Position numbers and translations under genes: made by a program. A model generated the notes under the pieces. It did not search any database, was not told the DNA's origin, and saw only the letters and a program-made list of their open reading frames with translations. From contig DUKV01000061.1 in NCBI GenBank assembly GCA_013329165.1, forward strand, positions 1-64,000: a stretch of DNA of 64,000 nucleotides, read 5' to 3'. Position 1 is the first letter of the stretch. Each line of letters begins with the position of its first letter. Source of the DNA: Methanocalculus sp. Lineage in GTDB: Archaea; Halobacteriota; Methanomicrobia; Methanomicrobiales; Methanocorpusculaceae. Below are positions 33,655 through 43,661 of the stretch, piece after piece.

Positions 33655-36210
33655 ATGACTAAAAGATTAACGATCGCACTTATTGCGTTCCTTGCACTCG
33701 CTATGGTTGTAGTGCTTCCGGCTGCTGCCGATGAGAAAACCATCGAGAGGCCTGGAGATACTGTCTTCCTTGGTGAAGAGGGATTAGATCTTAGCAATAT
33801 CCCTGGGTTGCCATCTGGAACAACCATTGCATGGTTTGCACCAGGGTCATCACCTACAACCGACTCTCCATCCCAGACATGGATTGTATCGGATAATGCC
33901 AATTTCTTTGTTGATCCAAGCATGAAAACTGGAACTTGGTATTTAACATGGGGTGTTGCAGCTCCCGGTCCGGCATTTGTAGTGGCTGATCCAGCCATTG
34001 ATATTCAAATCCGTAATGGAGTTGATATTGTTAATGATAAGACCGTCGTAAAGGGAACTGCATTGAATATGAGGATTGTCTCAAATCTGGATGCATTCTC
34101 CCAGCGTGACGGTACTGTCAGTGGTACAGCACCAGCCGTAGGAGCAACAATTGGAATTACGGTAACCGATCCAAATGGAAACGTGTATACCAGCCTCCGT
34201 GGTGGTCCACTGGCTGCTCCAGTCACATATGATCTTACTGCGACTGGTGGTTTCACAACAGTGAATGTAAATCCATTCCCGGTTGCAGGTGTTGGTGTAA
34301 ATGTCTGGAATACAGGATTTGATACTTACTCACGTGGTACTTATACCGTTAAGGCTGATATTAATGTCAACAGAATGAACGACAACTATGACGTTGTCGG
34401 CAAGACTGTATCAAAGAGCTACTCTCTTACAATTGCCGATGATGATCTTACTATCACCTCGAACATGGATAACGTTGTCAGAAACAACGACTTTGCTGTC
34501 ACAATCGAGGGTAGACCAAGCACCAACTATGTCCTCTGGGTGAAGGGAACCTCAACACTCACTGTAGCTGAAACCCCGCAGATCAAAGCTGGTCAGCAGG
34601 GTGTTACCCTTGATAATGGTTTAGGCAACCTTGGTACTTTTGCTGGTGCATATTCCTTCACCGGAACTCAGAGCGTCGCCGCTGACACTCCATCGGGTGC
34701 AGTTGCAGGCTCTCCATTCTATGCAATGGTTGGATTGAACTCTGCAGGAAAGAGAACAGTTGGTTTCTCAACAGCGCAGACTACTAAAGACCAGAGCTTT
34801 ACCATCCGGACTGACAGGTACGTAGCACCCGGTCCATCCGGCGACTACGATGAAGTAAAGGTTCGTGTCGAAAAGGGCGAGGTTACCATCACCGCCTCAG
34901 GTGACCGGAGCTACTATCTCGGCGAAGAAGTGACCTTATCAGGTACAAACACTGACTCAAACGACATTTACCTCTTCATCACCGGTCCAAACCTTGCTGC
35001 AAATGGAGCAGATATTGATGATCCGTCTCGTGCTGCTCAGACAGCGGCTGGAGTCTGGCAATCTCAGGTACGGACAGTAAAGGGTGACAACACCTGGGAG
35101 TACAAGTGGGATACCGCTAACCTTGCACTTGATGCCGGCACCTACACTATCTATGCAGTTGGTGCACAAAGCGACAAATCACAACTTGGCAATGCTCCTG
35201 TTCCAAAGTATGAAACTGTTTCAGTTGTGATTCGGAAGGGCTTTGTCTCAGCGACTGCCTCACAGAGCTCTGTTGCAAAGGCTGATGCTCTCTTCATCCG
35301 TGGAAATGCAGAAGGTAATCCGACACCTGGTGTTGCAATCTGGGTTCTTGGACGCAACTTCTATCTTCATGACACCCAGACTGTCGAAGATGACTCAAGC
35401 TTTGAATTTGAGTTAACCCGTGCAAGGACGCAGACTATGGCTTCCGGCCAGTACTTCGTCGTTGTGCAGCACCCGATGGGTAACAACGTCTTCGATGTTA
35501 ATGATGATGACACAACCCGTGCTGGAACAACCTATGTAGGTACTCTTTCAGGTCTTGCAAATGTACTTGCACCGCCTGCTCCAGCCCCAGAACCATCCGC
35601 AGATCTGTTCATTGCAGAAGGTGCAGGCCGTCTCCAGGGATCTGATGCAGCAGAAGCGCTTATTCAGATGATCAACATGGCTAACATCGATGACACCTAC
35701 ACCAAGCTGACCTTCCTTGTTGAAGAGCCATGGGTCCGGATCGACAGTGTCGGCGACAAGACCGTCGGATCGACATTCACCATCACCGGAACCACAAACC
35801 TTGGTGTTGACAACGATCTCCTCGTTGAAGTCACCTCATCAGCTTTCAAGCCAACCGAGAAGACTCAGGCAACTGAATTCTCAGGTTCATCCGGAACTGT
35901 AAAGGTTGTAAAGGGTGACGCAGGCTACAACACCTGGTCATTCGAAGTTGATGCAACTGCATTCAAGGCAGACGAGTACATCGTCAACGTTGAATCCATC
36001 GAAGCAGATGCATCATCCACCGCCACCTTCAATGTTCTTGAAGCTGTCCCGGTAACCCAGCCACCTGCAACCCAGCCACCGGCAACCCAGCCACCGGCAA
36101 CTACACCACCAACCGAAGTTCCGGCAACCCCGGCATCACCCGGATTTGGTGCACTTGTAGCGATTGCAGGACTTGGTGCGGTAGCGTTCCTCGTTCTTCG
36201 CAGGGACTAA
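33655..36210 (+). CDS. S-layer surface glycoprotein (DUF3821-like, PGF-CTERM-like anchor)
   Basis: 851 residues. Signal peptide KRLTIALIAFLALAMVVVLP with cleavage near AAA-DE, then RPGDTVFLGEEGLDLSNIPG, the opening seen in Methanomicrobiales S-layer proteins (DUF3821). The body is a series of beta-rich domains with recurring FTITG/VTLSG strands. The C-terminus has a Thr/Pro stalk (PPATQ repeated) and SPGFGALVAIAGLGAVAFL followed by RRD, the PGF-CTERM sorting signal that archaeosortase replaces by lipid. Codon use is skewed to a few codons (GTT, GCA, ACC), as in highly expressed genes. Likely the main cell-wall lattice protein. Confidence 0.9.
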   Translation: MTKRLTIALIAFLALAMVVVLPAAADEKTIERPGDTVFLGEEGLDLSNIPGLPSGTTIAWFAPGSSPTTDSPSQTWIVSDNANFFVDPSMKTGTWYLTWGVAAPGPAFVVADPAIDIQIRNGVDIVNDKTVVKGTALNMRIVSNLDAFSQRDGTVSGTAPAVGATIGITVTDPNGNVYTSLRGGPLAAPVTYDLTATGGFTTVNVNPFPVAGVGVNVWNTGFDTYSRGTYTVKADINVNRMNDNYDVVGKTVSKSYSLTIADDDLTITSNMDNVVRNNDFAVTIEGRPSTNYVLWVKGTSTLTVAETPQIKAGQQGVTLDNGLGNLGTFAGAYSFTGTQSVAADTPSGAVAGSPFYAMVGLNSAGKRTVGFSTAQTTKDQSFTIRTDRYVAPGPSGDYDEVKVRVEKGEVTITASGDRSYYLGEEVTLSGTNTDSNDIYLFITGPNLAANGADIDDPSRAAQTAAGVWQSQVRTVKGDNTWEYKWDTANLALDAGTYTIYAVGAQSDKSQLGNAPVPKYETVSVVIRKGFVSATASQSSVAKADALFIRGNAEGNPTPGVAIWVLGRNFYLHDTQTVEDDSSFEFELTRARTQTMASGQYFVVVQHPMGNNVFDVNDDDTTRAGTTYVGTLSGLANVLAPPAPAPEPSADLFIAEGAGRLQGSDAAEALIQMINMANIDDTYTKLTFLVEEPWVRIDSVGDKTVGSTFTITGTTNLGVDNDLLVEVTSSAFKPTEKTQATEFSGSSGTVKVVKGDAGYNTWSFEVDATAFKADEYIVNVESIEADASSTATFNVLEAVPVTQPPATQPPATQPPATTPPTEVPATPASPGFGALVAIAGLGAVAFLVLRRD
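36058..36102 (+). repeat. Three 15-bp tandem repeats in S-layer stalk
   Basis: CAGCCACCKGCAACY three times in frame, encoding (Q)PPAT units of the glycosylated stalk before the sorting signal. Short slippage-prone repeat. Confidence 0.85.
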
Positions 36211-36222
36211 ACCTAACCAACC

Positions 36223-36242
36223 CTAATTTTTCTTTTTCTTTG
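36223..36242 (+). terminator. Oligo-T terminator after S-layer gene
   Basis: AATTTTTCTTTTTCTTTG directly follows the stop codon by about 13 nt; runs of T on the sense strand are the usual archaeal termination signal. Confidence 0.55.
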
Positions 36243-36312
36243 TCAGAGCAAAACAGGTGAGCGATAGCACTTTTCTTGTTTAAACGCGCTTCTGAGTTTT
36301 TGAAGTTATTCT

Positions 36313-36331
36313 TCTCTCTCTCTCTCTCTCT
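36313..36331. repeat. TC dinucleotide microsatellite
   Basis: About nine TC units in a row between the S-layer gene and repeat copy B. Confidence 0.8.
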
Positions 36332-36343
36332 GCTCCTCGCGGT

Positions 36344-36681
36344 AACGTGTGGGTTTTCAATACGGAACGAGTCATCATCCGGCTATAGGGTGGCTTGAAT
36401 CACGTATTTGGATCTGTTCACTGAGGCATTTTCCCCACCACCCCTGTCCTGTCCGCACGTGCTTCGCAAGGAAGTTGTACTGGCTGATCGCAGATGCTGG
36501 CGCGGGAGGGGCGGGAAGGCTTTGTGGGCTGCCAGAAGCAGATAAATCCCCGATTCTTACGAATCGCCTTTCAGGTTGCTCTATCGAGCAAGGGTTTATC
36601 AGCTCTGTCATCCTTATCCCTTCGCTTGCCCCGCCCCCCTATACCTGCGCCGCACCTGCTCCAATCAGTTCCCATGATCCG
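36344..36681 (+). repeat. Dispersed ~340-nt repeat, copy B
   Basis: Inverted relative to copy A (25658-25998). Conserved hairpins: CGATTC-TTAC-GAATCG at 36551-36566 and TTGCTC-TATC-GAGCAA at 36576-36591; GGGGCGGG (36508-36515) is complementary to CCCGCCCC (36630-36637), closing a domain around both hairpins. Loops differ from copy A while stems are kept. Lies downstream of the S-layer gene, as copy A lies downstream of the TctA-like gene. Open frames across it look spurious. Confidence 0.85.
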
Positions 36682-36764
36682 TTTGTTGGATCACGAAAGA
36701 GCAAGGGAGGGTGTTTTCTTACCGGAATCACTATCCGGATTGAAAACAACATTCCTGTATTCTC

Positions 36765-36947
36765 ATGAAGGCTCCAAGACAGGTTTTTCTCAGGGAGGAT
36801 ATCGTTGAGGATCTCCTTCATATGCGAAAACCCGGAATGACGCTCTCCGGGGTTATTGAAGAGATGATCGAGCACGAAAAGAAACAGCGTCTTCTTGATG
36901 ATATCAGAAGGATTCAGGAGAGAGAAGAACTTGTGGAGCTCTTATAG
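36765..36947 (+). CDS. Small antitoxin-like protein
   Basis: 60 residues: KAPRQVFLREDIVEDLLHMR then KPGMTLSGVIEEMIEHEKKQ and a charged helix. A short beta strand followed by helix-turn-helix resembles ribbon-helix-helix or VapB-like antitoxins of archaea. No toxin follows within 260 nt, so it is an orphan. Start chosen at the ATG after TGAAGG-poor sequence; no clear ribosome site is seen. Confidence 0.6.
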   Translation: MKAPRQVFLREDIVEDLLHMRKPGMTLSGVIEEMIEHEKKQRLLDDIRRIQEREELVELL

Positions 36948-37211
36948 TTATTTTGCTATAGAATAAGCAGATTATTCAACAGGAATAGCTTTTCCAGGCT
37001 TTCCGGCAACTTCAATGTAGTCTGCAAAGCCATTATGCCCGTCTCATTTCTTTCACTTCTCCTTCTCTCCTCTCAACATCCCTCTCCCGACTATCGACCT
37101 CTCGATCGAGTCCACAACTCCCCTTCCGACAACCCTTATCCCTCCCGCCAACCAGATCCTCTTGTCATATGCCGGAAAATACCGGAACGATTCAAAAAGG
37201 TAGTGTGATCT

Positions 37212-38750
37212 ATGGTTCGTCTCTCTGGAAAAGTGCTTGATATAGAATACCGGGGCGTCCTCCTGAACCGGGACGACGCCCGCACCATCGGCGTCCTGGA
37301 CGGGGATCGCGTCGAGGTGATCAATGAAGAGAAGAAGACCGCTGCACAGGCATTTGTGACAACAACCGCCACCCTGCTCCCCCAGGGAACAGCTGGCGTC
37401 TACCAGGTGACGAACCGGCGGCTCGGTCTTGATGGGGGAGAGTCGATTGAAGTCCGGGCAGTCGGGAGGCCTGCCTCGATTGACTTCATCAAGAAGAAGA
37501 TGGATGGCGGCAAACTCTCGATGGAGGAGACCCGGTCGATCGTCCGCGAGATCGTCGACGATACTCTTTCCCCCGGCGAGATCAGCGCATACATCGTCGG
37601 TACCTACATCAACGGTATCGACATGGATGAGATCGAATATCTCACCCGCTCAACGGTATCAACCGGGGAACAGCTCTCCTTTGCCTCGCACCCGATCGTC
37701 GACAAGCACTCAATCGGCGGTGTCCCCGGCAACAAGATCACCCTGCTTGTGGTGCCGATCATCATGGCAGCGGGCCTGAAATGCCCAAAAACCAGTTCAC
37801 GGGCGATCACCGGTGCAGGCGGGACAGCCGACCTGATGGAAGCGATCGCCCCGGTTGCCTTCACCGGATCCGAGCTCCAGGAGATGACCGAGAAGGTCGG
37901 GGGCGCCATTGTCTGGGGTGGTGCCACAAACATCGCACCCGCAGATGACAAGATCATCCTGTATGAATACCCGCTCAAGATTGATCCGCACGGCCAGATG
38001 CTCGCCTCGGTGATGGCGAAGAAGTTCGCAGTCGGTGCCGATCTCGTCGTCATCGACATCCCCGTTGGCAGGGATGCCAAAGTCACCACCGTCGAGGAAG
38101 GGCGGAAGCTCGCCCGCGACTTCATGGAGCTTGGGGATCGGCTCGGGATGAAAGTCGAGTGCGCCCTCACCTATGGTGAGACTCCGATCGGCCATTCTAT
38201 CGGCGTCAATCTTGAAGTCGCAGAAGCCCTCTCCATCCTGAAAGGCGCCGCCGGTCCCGACTCCCTCATTCAGAAGAGCGCCGCAATCGCAGGGATAGCC
38301 CTTGAGATGGCGGGTAAGGTGCAGTATGGCACCGGGACAGAGGCGGCGCTTGACCTCCTCTCATCAGGGAAACCCGATCTGATGATGCAGAAGGTGATCG
38401 AGATCCAGGGCGGCGATCCCGGTGTAACAGCAGAGGATCTCCCGCCCGGTGAAGATTCCTTCACCATTAATGCCCCGGAAACCGGGTATGTGGTCGAGAT
38501 GAATAACCGGGCGCTGATCACCATTGCGCGCGCAGCAGGCGCCCCGCATGATCATGGCGCCGGGATCATGTTCCATAAGAAACAGGGGCAGCACGTGAAG
38601 AAGGGAGACCCGATCTTCACCATCTATGCAGACCGCGGCTGGCGGCTCCAGAAAGCACTCGAAGATGCCCGCCGCCTCATGCCGATAGCCGTTGAAGGGA
38701 TGCTGATCGACCGGGTGCCGGGGAACCGCTGGCGGATACCGATGCACTAA
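37212..38750 (+). CDS. deoA: AMP phosphorylase (archaeal DeoA)
   Basis: Phosphorolyses AMP, CMP or UMP to ribose-1,5-bisphosphate and base, the first step of the archaeal nucleotide-degradation pathway that feeds R15P isomerase and RuBisCO. 512 residues: an N-terminal ~90-residue domain found only in the archaeal group, then the thymidine-phosphorylase signature [20 protein letters not shown] and [20 protein letters not shown], and a C-terminal domain with [13 protein letters not shown]. The isomerase and RuBisCO are not in this window. Confidence 0.95.
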   Translation: MVRLSGKVLDIEYRGVLLNRDDARTIGVLDGDRVEVINEEKKTAAQAFVTTTATLLPQGTAGVYQVTNRRLGLDGGESIEVRAVGRPASIDFIKKKMDGGKLSMEETRSIVREIVDDTLSPGEISAYIVGTYINGIDMDEIEYLTRSTVSTGEQLSFASHPIVDKHSIGGVPGNKITLLVVPIIMAAGLKCPKTSSRAITGAGGTADLMEAIAPVAFTGSELQEMTEKVGGAIVWGGATNIAPADDKIILYEYPLKIDPHGQMLASVMAKKFAVGADLVVIDIPVGRDAKVTTVEEGRKLARDFMELGDRLGMKVECALTYGETPIGHSIGVNLEVAEALSILKGAAGPDSLIQKSAAIAGIALEMAGKVQYGTGTEAALDLLSSGKPDLMMQKVIEIQGGDPGVTAEDLPPGEDSFTINAPETGYVVEMNNRALITIARAAGAPHDHGAGIMFHKKQGQHVKKGDPIFTIYADRGWRLQKALEDARRLMPIAVEGMLIDRVPGNRWRIPMH

Positions 38751-38778
38751 TAGGTGAGAAAACAATACTACCCTGTAT

Positions 38779-40158
38779 ATGCGTGCTATGCGTCTTCTGC
38801 TCAGTCTCATCCTGCTTCTGGCACTCGCCTCAACAGTACAGGCGGTTGTCACCCTCAACATCTATGTCGAGGATTCTGAAGGGTACCGGATACCGGATGC
38901 GGCCGTCTATGTCAGTGAGAGTTATATCGGGTCAACCAGCTCGACCGGCTATATCTCCTATACCCACCCGGGAACAGAGAGCTTCCTTCTCAGGGTGACA
39001 AAAAGCGGCTACGACAGCCGTTCGGTAACCGTCCAGCGATCTGAGACCAGCCGCACCATAACCCTCACCCGGAGCTCTGCGACTCTGACCGTGCTTGTCT
39101 ATGACGAGAATGTCGCCCCGCTCTCAAACGCGATTGTTAGGGTCGTCGGCCCGTCATCAGAGAAGACTGAAGAGACCGGATCAAATGGAAAAGCGGTCTT
39201 CTCCCTGGCCGATGGGGAGACCTACGAGATCTTCATTACCGCCCTCGACTATCGTGACGCTGAGACCTCCATCCAGGTATCAGGGGCATCCCGTGAGGTC
39301 TCGGTGGTGCTGGAGCGGGGTGACCGGTTTGCATTCAGGATCACCGACGAAGAGACCGGCAATCCCATCCAGGGGGCAGAGATCACCGTAGACGGGATTG
39401 TCCGGGGCACAACACGGGATGATGGAATCTTCTCCTACAATCTCAGGAAAGGCTATGAATATCAAATAGAGGTGAAGAAACCCGAGTACCGCCCCTACTC
39501 GCTGCGGCAGTATATCACCGGTGATCAGCAGGTACTCTCGATTGCACTCTCCAAAGATTACTACTCGCCCTTCGTCTCGGTCTTTGACCCTGATAAAAAA
39601 GTGGTAGAGGGGGCAGATGTCTATCTGGATGGCACCCTGCTCAGGAAGACTGATGGGTATGGCAGGGCATCTCTTGGCAGCCTCACCGCCGGAAGCTACC
39701 TCCTTGAGATCAGAAAGAGTGGCTTTGAACCCTACAGCCGTGAGATCACCATCTCGGACGGATCAATCGACTTTGCCGTGGATCTCTCCTATTCATCGGT
39801 GCCGGTCAGGGTACTTGTCGCCGATCCCTCCCATTCGGTCATCCCCGGCGCAACCGTCTCTGCCGGTGGCGTTGTCAAAGGAACAACTGACGAATCCGGT
39901 CTCCTCTTCATCAATCTTCAACCGGGATCGGAATACGTTCTCTCTGCGGCAAAGGACGGGTACCATGAAGGGAGCGTGACACTTGTCGTGCCGGTGGACG
40001 GGCAGCAGGAATCTGTCACCATCACCCTTGAATCACAGATCAGCCCGGTTTTGATCGGTGGCATCGTGCTGGTGCTGATCATCATTGCAGGGGGCCTCTA
40101 TCTCGTCAGGATGAGGATGCAGAAGGGAAAGCAGATTAAAAAATACAAACACTGGTAA
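38779..40158 (+). CDS. Surface protein with carboxypeptidase-regulatory-like/PEGA repeats
   Basis: 459 residues. Signal peptide MRLLLSLILLLALAS ending at VQA, then five or six repeats of ~80 residues, each with a Y-x-V-x-V-x3-GY...TG or LTAGSYLLEIRKSGFEPYSR pattern, the fold of carboxypeptidase-regulatory/PEGA domains. A C-terminal helix (PVLIGGIVLVLIIIAGGLYL) followed by a Lys-rich tail anchors it in the membrane with the domains outside. Start is either 38779 or the ATG three codons on. Possibly co-functional with the next, larger surface protein. Confidence 0.85.
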   Translation: MRAMRLLLSLILLLALASTVQAVVTLNIYVEDSEGYRIPDAAVYVSESYIGSTSSTGYISYTHPGTESFLLRVTKSGYDSRSVTVQRSETSRTITLTRSSATLTVLVYDENVAPLSNAIVRVVGPSSEKTEETGSNGKAVFSLADGETYEIFITALDYRDAETSIQVSGASREVSVVLERGDRFAFRITDEETGNPIQGAEITVDGIVRGTTRDDGIFSYNLRKGYEYQIEVKKPEYRPYSLRQYITGDQQVLSIALSKDYYSPFVSVFDPDKKVVEGADVYLDGTLLRKTDGYGRASLGSLTAGSYLLEIRKSGFEPYSREITISDGSIDFAVDLSYSSVPVRVLVADPSHSVIPGATVSAGGVVKGTTDESGLLFINLQPGSEYVLSAAKDGYHEGSVTLVVPVDGQQESVTITLESQISPVLIGGIVLVLIIIAGGLYLVRMRMQKGKQIKKYKHW

Positions 40159-40241
40159 CCTTATATACGCATTCCACCTCTTTTTACAAAAGTGGTCAAA
40201 AGTAACAAATTATTAAATACGGGAATTGGTGACACTATGGT

Positions 40242-43200
40242 ATGACCTCACCGACCCGGCTGCTCATTCTTCTTCTCATCATCGCAGCAGCCGGAGCAGC
40301 GCCGGCAGCAGCCCTGATTCCCGATGAAATCGTCATCACAACCGATACGGAATGGCTGGTGGCGGGATCATCCACACCTGCGACAATAACGGTTATAGCC
40401 TATAACCAGAGCATGCCTCTCCCCGGTGTTCTGCTCACCTTCTCACTCCCTGACCCAGATACCGGATCTCTTGCAAACCCTTCTCCTGCTACCGATGGTG
40501 CGGGGGCGGGCACCGTCTCCTTCCTCCCCGGTACAACAAGCGGGGACGCTACCATAAGGGTTGAAGCCAGGTATCCCGCAGGGGATGAGATGGAGACGAT
40601 CGAAGCTCAGCTCATCCAGTCTGTCGATCACGGAGAACCCGTGGCAATCGACTCTGTCTCCTATCCACAGGAGGCGACTGTCGGCTCAACGGTGCCCATC
40701 TCCCTGCAGCTCATAGATGCCTATGGGAACCCCGTTGAAAACCGAAGGGAAACGGCACTATCGGTATCTCCGGAGTATGTGACGATGACGGTCACCTCGC
40801 CCGGAGGTGGCGCGGGCTTCTTCGATGGGAATGAATCAAGCTCAACCGTCTCTATCCCGGTTGATGCTGACGGCTATCTGAATACAACCCTCCGACTCGA
40901 AACAGAACCCGTTGATCATGTGATCCTGATCGACCCGTCACCACCCCTCATCCCGTCCCGGTGGATCGCGATCACCGCCATCGCAAACGGAATCCCGCAC
41001 TCTGTCTATCGTCACCCCTCAACATCCCCCCTGTATGCTCCGGCAGATGGGGCATCGAAGATCGATCTCTTCTATACATTCTATGATGAGTATGGGAACC
41101 GTGCCGGGAACAGGGAAATCTGGTTCAACGCGACAAGCGCCTCGGGGACGGCCTCCGCACGGTATGTAACAAGCAGCGCCGGGGAGATCCGGATCAGCTA
41201 TGGCCCGGTGATCACCCTCGGCGAGGTGACCATCACCTGCACCGCCGTTGATAATGAGGCGGTCCATGATACAGCCACCCTGGAGTTCTACCATACCGAT
41301 CCGGTGGCGATGCTCCTCACCGCCAATCCCCAGGTCATACCAAGCGCGGACGTGGACTCACGAATCACCGCCGATATCCGGGCAAAGGTGATCGATGCAC
41401 GTGGAAACCCGGTGCCCGGTGAGACGGTCAGCTTTTCTATCCAGTCTGTTGATTGCGGCGACTACATCACAACAGGCGATGCATCACTGGATGGAACAGA
41501 AGCAGTCACAAACGACGACGGCCTTGCGATCGTAACCTTCTCCCCATCAGGATTCACAACCGATCCGGAATTACCCGGGTATAGTAAGAACGCAACCGGC
41601 ACCGCTGTCATAGCAGCCGAATGGGCTGGTCAGGAGAAGACGGTCTCTGTCACCTGGAAGAACTATCCCTTCCTCAGCATCAGCACCATGGTCGAACCGG
41701 AGACGGTCGCGGTGAACGAGACGATCAATGTGACGGTGACGATCATCGGTGATGGCTGGGCACTCCAGCCGGATCCCGTCGATGTGGTGCTCGTCATCGA
41801 TACCTCGGGCAGTATGTCGCGCAGTATGACGGAAACTGATGTATTGCCAGACCGGATGGCAGCGGCCAGAAATGCCGCAAAAGAATTCGTCGCGCAGATG
41901 GATCTTGAATCGGGGAGAGATCGTGTCGCGGTGGCATCCTTCTCCTCCACAGCCACACTTCTCCAGCCACTGACGAACGATCCGGCTACAGTCAACGCCG
42001 CAATCGATGGCCTGACGGCAAACGGTGCGACGATCATGCGGCGGGGATATTACGAAGGTATCCGGCACCTGAAGCAGGAAGGGCGGCCGGGAGCCGTGAA
42101 GGCGGTGATCCTGATGGGGGATGGAGACTGGAACCTCCATGGATCCCCGCTTGCAAATGGGATCGGTTTCCCTGATACAGCTTCTGATCAATCTGTTCGA
42201 TATCAGAGTTATGCAACCTCATATGGAATTGCCCTTTCAGCATATCCGTGGAGCGGGTCAACATATGATTTCTCAAACGAAGGTTATGAGTGGTACAGCG
42301 ATATCCCAGAGCCAAAAGGGTTATGCGATGTCATCATGGAATGGCGTAGGTACTGGCCTGTGACTACATCCATATCTGGGGTTTTGAGACAGGGCGCCGT
42401 CTCCCTTGACGGGCAGCAGACCAACCAGAACATGTCGGTCTATGCGCTGAGCGGCACCCCGGACGAACAGGTGCGGGTGTATACCATCGGATTTGCCGCG
42501 GAGCTCACCCCGAGGGTGGTGCAGGATATCACCGTCCTCTCGGAAGCAACCGGCGGCAGCTATGTCTGGGCAGGCGATGAAGAGGATCTGACCGCCGTCT
42601 ATACGCAGATTGCAGGTGAGCTGATCACCGAAGCCGGGGTAAACACCACGCTGCATCTCTCCCATGACACTATCGAGATTAACATGACCGTCTACCAGGG
42701 AGGCGATCTCTTCGAATATGTACCAGAGACCCTGGTATCGCACTACAATACAAAAGATGAAGAGATCGTATGGGTTGACGGCTATCCGAAGGAGATCGAT
42801 CAGACAGATGACTGGCTCGGCAGCATCCCGCCACCCTATACCCTCTCCTTTGATATCGGCACCATCTACCTCCATGATCTCTGGCAAACGGAATACCAGC
42901 TCCGCCTCATCAAGGACGGGACATTTGAACTCTTCGGCCCTGCCGCATCGGTCACGTTCGAAGGAGATACTCTCACGCTGCCGACCACCCTCATCAGCGT
43001 GATACCGCCGATAGACGTCATCGGGCTGGACCAGCATGAACTTGAGGTGAAGAACCTCAGGTCAACCGCGCCCGGTCCCGTGACCGATATCCTCCCCATT
43101 GCCTGGGATCTCACCTATGGCGGGGATGGCAGTGTAACACAACTGGTCAGGTATACGGTCGTCGATCCGATGGTCTATGCGAGATTTGGTGACCTTGGCA

Positions 43201-43409
43201 CGTATGAGTGGACGGTGGCGGGCACGGTGTATTCGGATACTGGGCCATTGGACTCCAAAAACCAACAGTACTCAATTGACGTATCCGGACTCTCCGGCAT
43301 CTGTCTGGTGAAGGTGCACGCAAGGGCAGATGGATCCCCTGATAGCTACGCAGAGATGATGGTTGATATCGGTTTTGACCCCAATCAGGCATACATAAAA
43401 ATCGAATGA
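40242..43409 (+). CDS. Large secreted protein with Ig-like and VWA domains
   Basis: 1055 residues. Signal peptide ends about AAALIPDEI. Roughly residues 25-510 are Big_1-like immunoglobulin domains (VIAYNQSMPLPGVLLTFSLP and VIDARGNPVPGETVSFSIQS are typical). From about 512 a von Willebrand A domain begins: DVVLVIDTSGSMSRS is a perfect MIDAS D-x-S-x-S, with later AVILMGDGDWN. The last ~200 residues are beta-rich. No C-terminal helix or sorting motif is visible, so it is either released or held by partners. TATA-like TTATTAAATAC about 25 nt before the ATG suggests an almost leaderless transcript. Confidence 0.87.
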   Translation: MTSPTRLLILLLIIAAAGAAPAAALIPDEIVITTDTEWLVAGSSTPATITVIAYNQSMPLPGVLLTFSLPDPDTGSLANPSPATDGAGAGTVSFLPGTTSGDATIRVEARYPAGDEMETIEAQLIQSVDHGEPVAIDSVSYPQEATVGSTVPISLQLIDAYGNPVENRRETALSVSPEYVTMTVTSPGGGAGFFDGNESSSTVSIPVDADGYLNTTLRLETEPVDHVILIDPSPPLIPSRWIAITAIANGIPHSVYRHPSTSPLYAPADGASKIDLFYTFYDEYGNRAGNREIWFNATSASGTASARYVTSSAGEIRISYGPVITLGEVTITCTAVDNEAVHDTATLEFYHTDPVAMLLTANPQVIPSADVDSRITADIRAKVIDARGNPVPGETVSFSIQSVDCGDYITTGDASLDGTEAVTNDDGLAIVTFSPSGFTTDPELPGYSKNATGTAVIAAEWAGQEKTVSVTWKNYPFLSISTMVEPETVAVNETINVTVTIIGDGWALQPDPVDVVLVIDTSGSMSRSMTETDVLPDRMAAARNAAKEFVAQMDLESGRDRVAVASFSSTATLLQPLTNDPATVNAAIDGLTANGATIMRRGYYEGIRHLKQEGRPGAVKAVILMGDGDWNLHGSPLANGIGFPDTASDQSVRYQSYATSYGIALSAYPWSGSTYDFSNEGYEWYSDIPEPKGLCDVIMEWRRYWPVTTSISGVLRQGAVSLDGQQTNQNMSVYALSGTPDEQVRVYTIGFAAELTPRVVQDITVLSEATGGSYVWAGDEEDLTAVYTQIAGELITEAGVNTTLHLSHDTIEINMTVYQGGDLFEYVPETLVSHYNTKDEEIVWVDGYPKEIDQTDDWLGSIPPPYTLSFDIGTIYLHDLWQTEYQLRLIKDGTFELFGPAASVTFEGDTLTLPTTLISVIPPIDVIGLDQHELEVKNLRSTAPGPVTDILPIAWDLTYGGDGSVTQLVRYTVVDPMVYARFGDLGTYEWTVAGTVYSDTGPLDSKNQQYSIDVSGLSGICLVKVHARADGSPDSYAEMMVDIGFDPNQAYIKIE

Positions 43410-43434
43410 TCGCCCCATCCAGACAGAAAACAAA

Positions 43435-43506
43435 CGGATCCACCGGGAATCGAACCCGGGTCCTTGGGTTCGAAGCCCAAGAGGATATCCTCTACCCCAT
43501 AGATCC
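43435..43506 (-). tRNA. tRNA-Arg (anticodon TCG)
   Basis: Minus-strand cloverleaf: GGATCTA pairs with TGGATCC with one G-T pair, anticodon stem TTGGG/CCCAA with loop CTTCGAA (TCG), T arm GGTTCGATTCC. Discriminator G. A TATA-like CATATACTCATATAG lies just upstream. Confidence 0.95.
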
Positions 43507-43661
43507 AGAATTACTATATGAGTATATGCAGAAATCCTATTTCAATGCTGAGGAGCACCATCTCCCGTCTTCACCCGGACGTCATGCCTCTCCCTCCCCG
43601 GAGTTTTTTGTCTCATCATCAATCACCCACTCTTTTTCATCTCTTCCGCCGATATGATCTC

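Noticed and set aside
36313-36331. TC run as a phase-variation switch
   Set aside because: It lies between genes, about 100 nt after the S-layer stop, and no promoter or frame depends on it.
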